From: Haplomitrium mnioides
Taxonomy: Eukaryota > Marchantiophyta > Haplomitriopsida > Calobryales
DNA: 20,660 bases
Direction of reading: 5' to 3'
NCBI GenBank assembly: GCA_049999725.1
Contig: JBNGIS010030478.1
Coordinates: 1 to 20,660 of the forward strand
In this document: one piece after another, positions 19,101-20,660 of the stretch
Position numbering within the stretch: the first letter of the stretch is position 1
How the letters are laid out: every line of letters starts with the position of its first letter
Translations under genes and position numbers: made by a program
The notes under the pieces: model-generated
Seen by the model: the letters and a program-made list of their open reading frames with translations, nothing else
What the model was told of the DNA's origin: nothing
Database searches by the model: none

Positions 19101-19455
19101 ACGACACTTCTTTAAAATCGCAGCTTGACCGTCTTTGAGGAAGAACAAAAGCCGCACGAAGAAAATTGTTGCTAGACCAAAGACCAGCCTGCAAATTCCT
19201 GTTTGCACAAAACAACTCAAATCGACACAAAAATCTGTAAGCAATCTTTCAGCACATGTTTCTATGATGCAAAGTCACTTCTGATTTCTTCTTGAAAATC
19301 TTCTTAACAAAGAAACTCTTCACAACAACGAACATAAATTCTTGCAGAGCTTCTTCGCGAATCTGCAACACATATCTAGAAAGAAATCGCGCAATCTCCA
19401 GCAATCCGAGATACCATGGACGCCCTCAAATCTTTTGATCCAATTTCTCGCTCGC
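16154..19455 (-). other. ~3.3 kb 5' leader of the minus-strand element
   Basis: No ORF on either strand resembles a protein; the longest (17203-17520, -) is 105 codons of unfamiliar text. The composition is mosaic, with many short words such as CTCGACAAA, GATGCAGCAAT and TGCAAATCT recurring on the plus strand. The length is large for a gypsy leader and suggests noncoding cargo or leader expansion, as in large-derivative elements. Confidence 0.6.
16551..16580. repeat. (TATTA)n microsatellite
   Basis: About 30 bp of ATT and TATAT/ATTAT pentamer repeats upstream of gag. Ordinary low-complexity sequence. Confidence 0.85.
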
Positions 19456-19469
19456 GATCCAAGATACCA
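19456..19469 (-). other. Primer binding site-like sequence of the minus-strand element
   Basis: On the minus strand the LTR appears to end ...GGAACATCCA and is followed by TGGTATCTTGGATC. The first seven bases equal the initiator-Met primer site start (TGGTATC); the rest diverge. A second CCATGGTATC lies about 53 bp further in (19419-19410), so a short duplication of this region is possible. Confidence 0.45.
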
Positions 19470-19773
19470 TGGATGTTCCAAAGAGAAATCTCACAGATCT
19501 TTCGATGTACTTTTCTTCGAGTGATACCTTCTCAAAGAAATTCCCAAAAGTGTGTGTTGATCTTCCGATATCAGAACCAGCGCACCTTTGCTCATAATGA
19601 ATCCACGCTTCTCCAAGAACCGCAATACCACAGCTCTCCTCTTGGTTCATAAACGAAATGAGACATCGAAAGATAACCTTTCGATGAGAGTACATGGCCT
19701 TATATACTAAGGCACAAAAAGACAAAAAACTTAAAATGTCTAAAAATAGAAAACTACATAGAATGTTGTGACA
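19470..19773 (-). repeat. 5' LTR of the minus-strand element (304 bp, inferred edges)
   Basis: The minus-strand sequence starts TGTCACAACATT and ends ACATCCA, giving TG/CA termini. The segment 19508-19771 is a full-length match to 12712-12975. The TATA box lies at 19706-19698. The low-coordinate edge is set by the primer-site-like TGGTATC and is inferred, because the other LTR lacks the last ~38 bp. Roughly a dozen differences from the partner by eye indicate an old insertion. Confidence 0.7.
19698..19706 (-). promoter_or_regulatory. TATA box in the 5' LTR
   Basis: TATATAAGG on the minus strand, about 70 bp inside the LTR, identical to the copy at 12910-12902. It is positioned to drive transcription through the leader toward gag. 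Confidence 0.6.
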
Positions 19774-20006
19774 AGAAACGTATCATAGTTCATAATCAAA
19801 AAGACATTAGCTAAGGAGATTGAATTAAGATTGCAAACAAGAAACATCTCCAAGTTTTAGACTTGATTCAACCAAACAAAAATCTCAAGATCTACAAAAG
19901 AGTCTAAGACTTGTGTACAAACAAAGTTGTAATCAGTAGTCTTTGTATGAAGAAGCTTAAGAGTTGTACATGAGAAGTAGAACTTGTAGAAGACATGGAC
20001 TTCCAC
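19774..20006. other. Flanking noncoding DNA upstream of the minus-strand element
   Basis: About 230 bp with no coding signal on either strand. No continuation of copia copy B (missing RNase H end or LTR) was found here, so the minus-strand element did not simply insert into copy B at 11930. Confidence 0.6.
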
Positions 20007-20264
20007 CTCAAAGTCTATGCGCTCATAGGAATCCAAGCTCAAAATGTGAACACTCCACCCTAAAGTCTCTGCACACTTAGGAATCCAAGCTCAATATGTG
20101 AACACTCCACCCCAAAGTCTATCCGCGCATATGAATCCAAACTCACCATCTAAACACTCCACCCCAAAGTCTATGTGCACATAGGAATCCGAACTCACTG
20201 CCTAAACACTCCACCCCAAAGTCTATGCACACATAAGAATGCGAACTCACCATGAACATTCCAC
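20007..20264. repeat. Five 52-bp tandem repeats
   Basis: Units start at 20007, 20059, 20111, 20163 and 20215, exactly 52 bp apart; the last is about 50 bp. Each begins CCCAAAGTCTATG-like and ends AACACTCCAC. The middle holds a variable GCGCATA/TGCACATA word followed by GGAATCCAAACTCA. A weaker partial copy of AAAGTCTATGTGCGCATA occurs at about 20340-20358. No coding frame is maintained. Confidence 0.93.
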
Positions 20265-20660
20265 AACAAAGACTGACAAGAACCTATGTTTTAAGTTTAG
20301 TAGAAGAGTTTTCATATGCTGTACATTTTGCTTGCAAATCAAAGTCTATGTGCGCATATGGTTCACACTTCTACAACCAAGAATATAGACTATAAACGTT
20401 CTATTTTTCACAACAAACTCTACGTACGCAAAAGATTTTGATTTCTAATTTGGAATCTAAAAGTAAAAGCAGGTACAAAGCTCTTTATGTGAGTCAAATA
20501 GCACTAAAGGTTTTAAAATTTTACACTAAATTCTTAAAAGGAAAAAAAATAATGAAAATACTTACATTTTAGAGAAGAAAATATTTTTACAAAGCAAATA
20601 AAAATATTAACTATAAATTTAAGTTTCATTTACATAGAATAACATTCAACTTGGAATGAT
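20265..20660. other. Noncoding, increasingly AT-rich right flank
   Basis: About 400 bp without a supported gene. It includes one degenerate relative of the 52-bp unit and a T/A-rich end. Nothing else recognised. Confidence 0.6.

Larger units (their letters stand above)
12587..19773 (-). mobile_element. Non-autonomous Ty3/gypsy-like LTR element with gag, DNA methyltransferase and PHD finger
   Basis: On the minus strand the order is LTR (19773-19470), a ~3.3 kb leader, gag with two zinc knuckles (16153-14586), a probable intron, a C5-methyltransferase remnant (14506-13654), a PHD finger (to 13283), a purine-rich tract and LTR-derived repeats (13107-12587). I looked for RT (YxDD), RNase H and integrase (DDE) text between gag and the 3' repeats and saw none, so mobilisation would have needed another element. 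Ty3/gypsy affinity rests on the gag style only. Alternative: a host methyltransferase pseudogene landed in an element carrying only gag. Confidence 0.75.

Overview
This window looks like repeat-rich nuclear DNA from a land plant with a large genome. It is almost entirely decayed LTR retrotransposons, with no intact host gene that I can recognise. The Ty1/copia and gag types are of plant kind, and the combination would suit a fern, another non-seed vascular plant or a gymnosperm. The sequence alone does not fix the species.

Layout. (1) 1-5317, + strand: 3' part of a Ty1/copia element (copy A): gag tail with CCHC knuckle, protease, DD35E integrase, reverse transcriptase (RT), RNase H, polypurine tract and a 310-bp LTR (5008-5317). 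(2) 5008-~11930, + strand: a second, diverged and more broken copia element of the same family (copy B). It uses the same LTR as its 5' LTR, has a ~2 kb leader, and is cut off inside RNase H. (3) ~11931-12586: AT-rich DNA of unknown origin. (4) ~12587-19773, - strand: a third element with 264-bp LTR-derived direct repeats at both ends (12712-12975 and 19508-19771). It has a ~3.3 kb leader, a long Ty3/gypsy-like gag with two zinc knuckles, a probable 79-nt intron, and then a decayed C5-cytosine DNA methyltransferase followed by a PHD finger. No RT, integrase or RNase H was found in it. (5) 19774-20660: noncoding flank with five 52-bp tandem repeats.

Two things stand out. First, both copia copies carry an in-frame insertion of about 170-190 residues inside RT, between motif A and the YGLKQ motif. 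It is built of short units around G/R-P-F/L-V-P/Q-H, in two tiers: 36-bp spacing, then 48-bp spacing. The same two-tier plan in two diverged copies makes it ancestral to the family. Second, the minus-strand element appears to be a non-autonomous retroelement carrying chromatin-modifying cargo (DNA methyltransferase plus PHD finger) directly after gag.

All coding regions carry stops or frameshifts, so everything here is annotated as pseudogene or mobile-element remnant. Three stops can be checked between the copia copies and all three are C-to-T changes. The gag stops of the minus-strand element fit the same pattern, as expected for long-methylated plant repeats.
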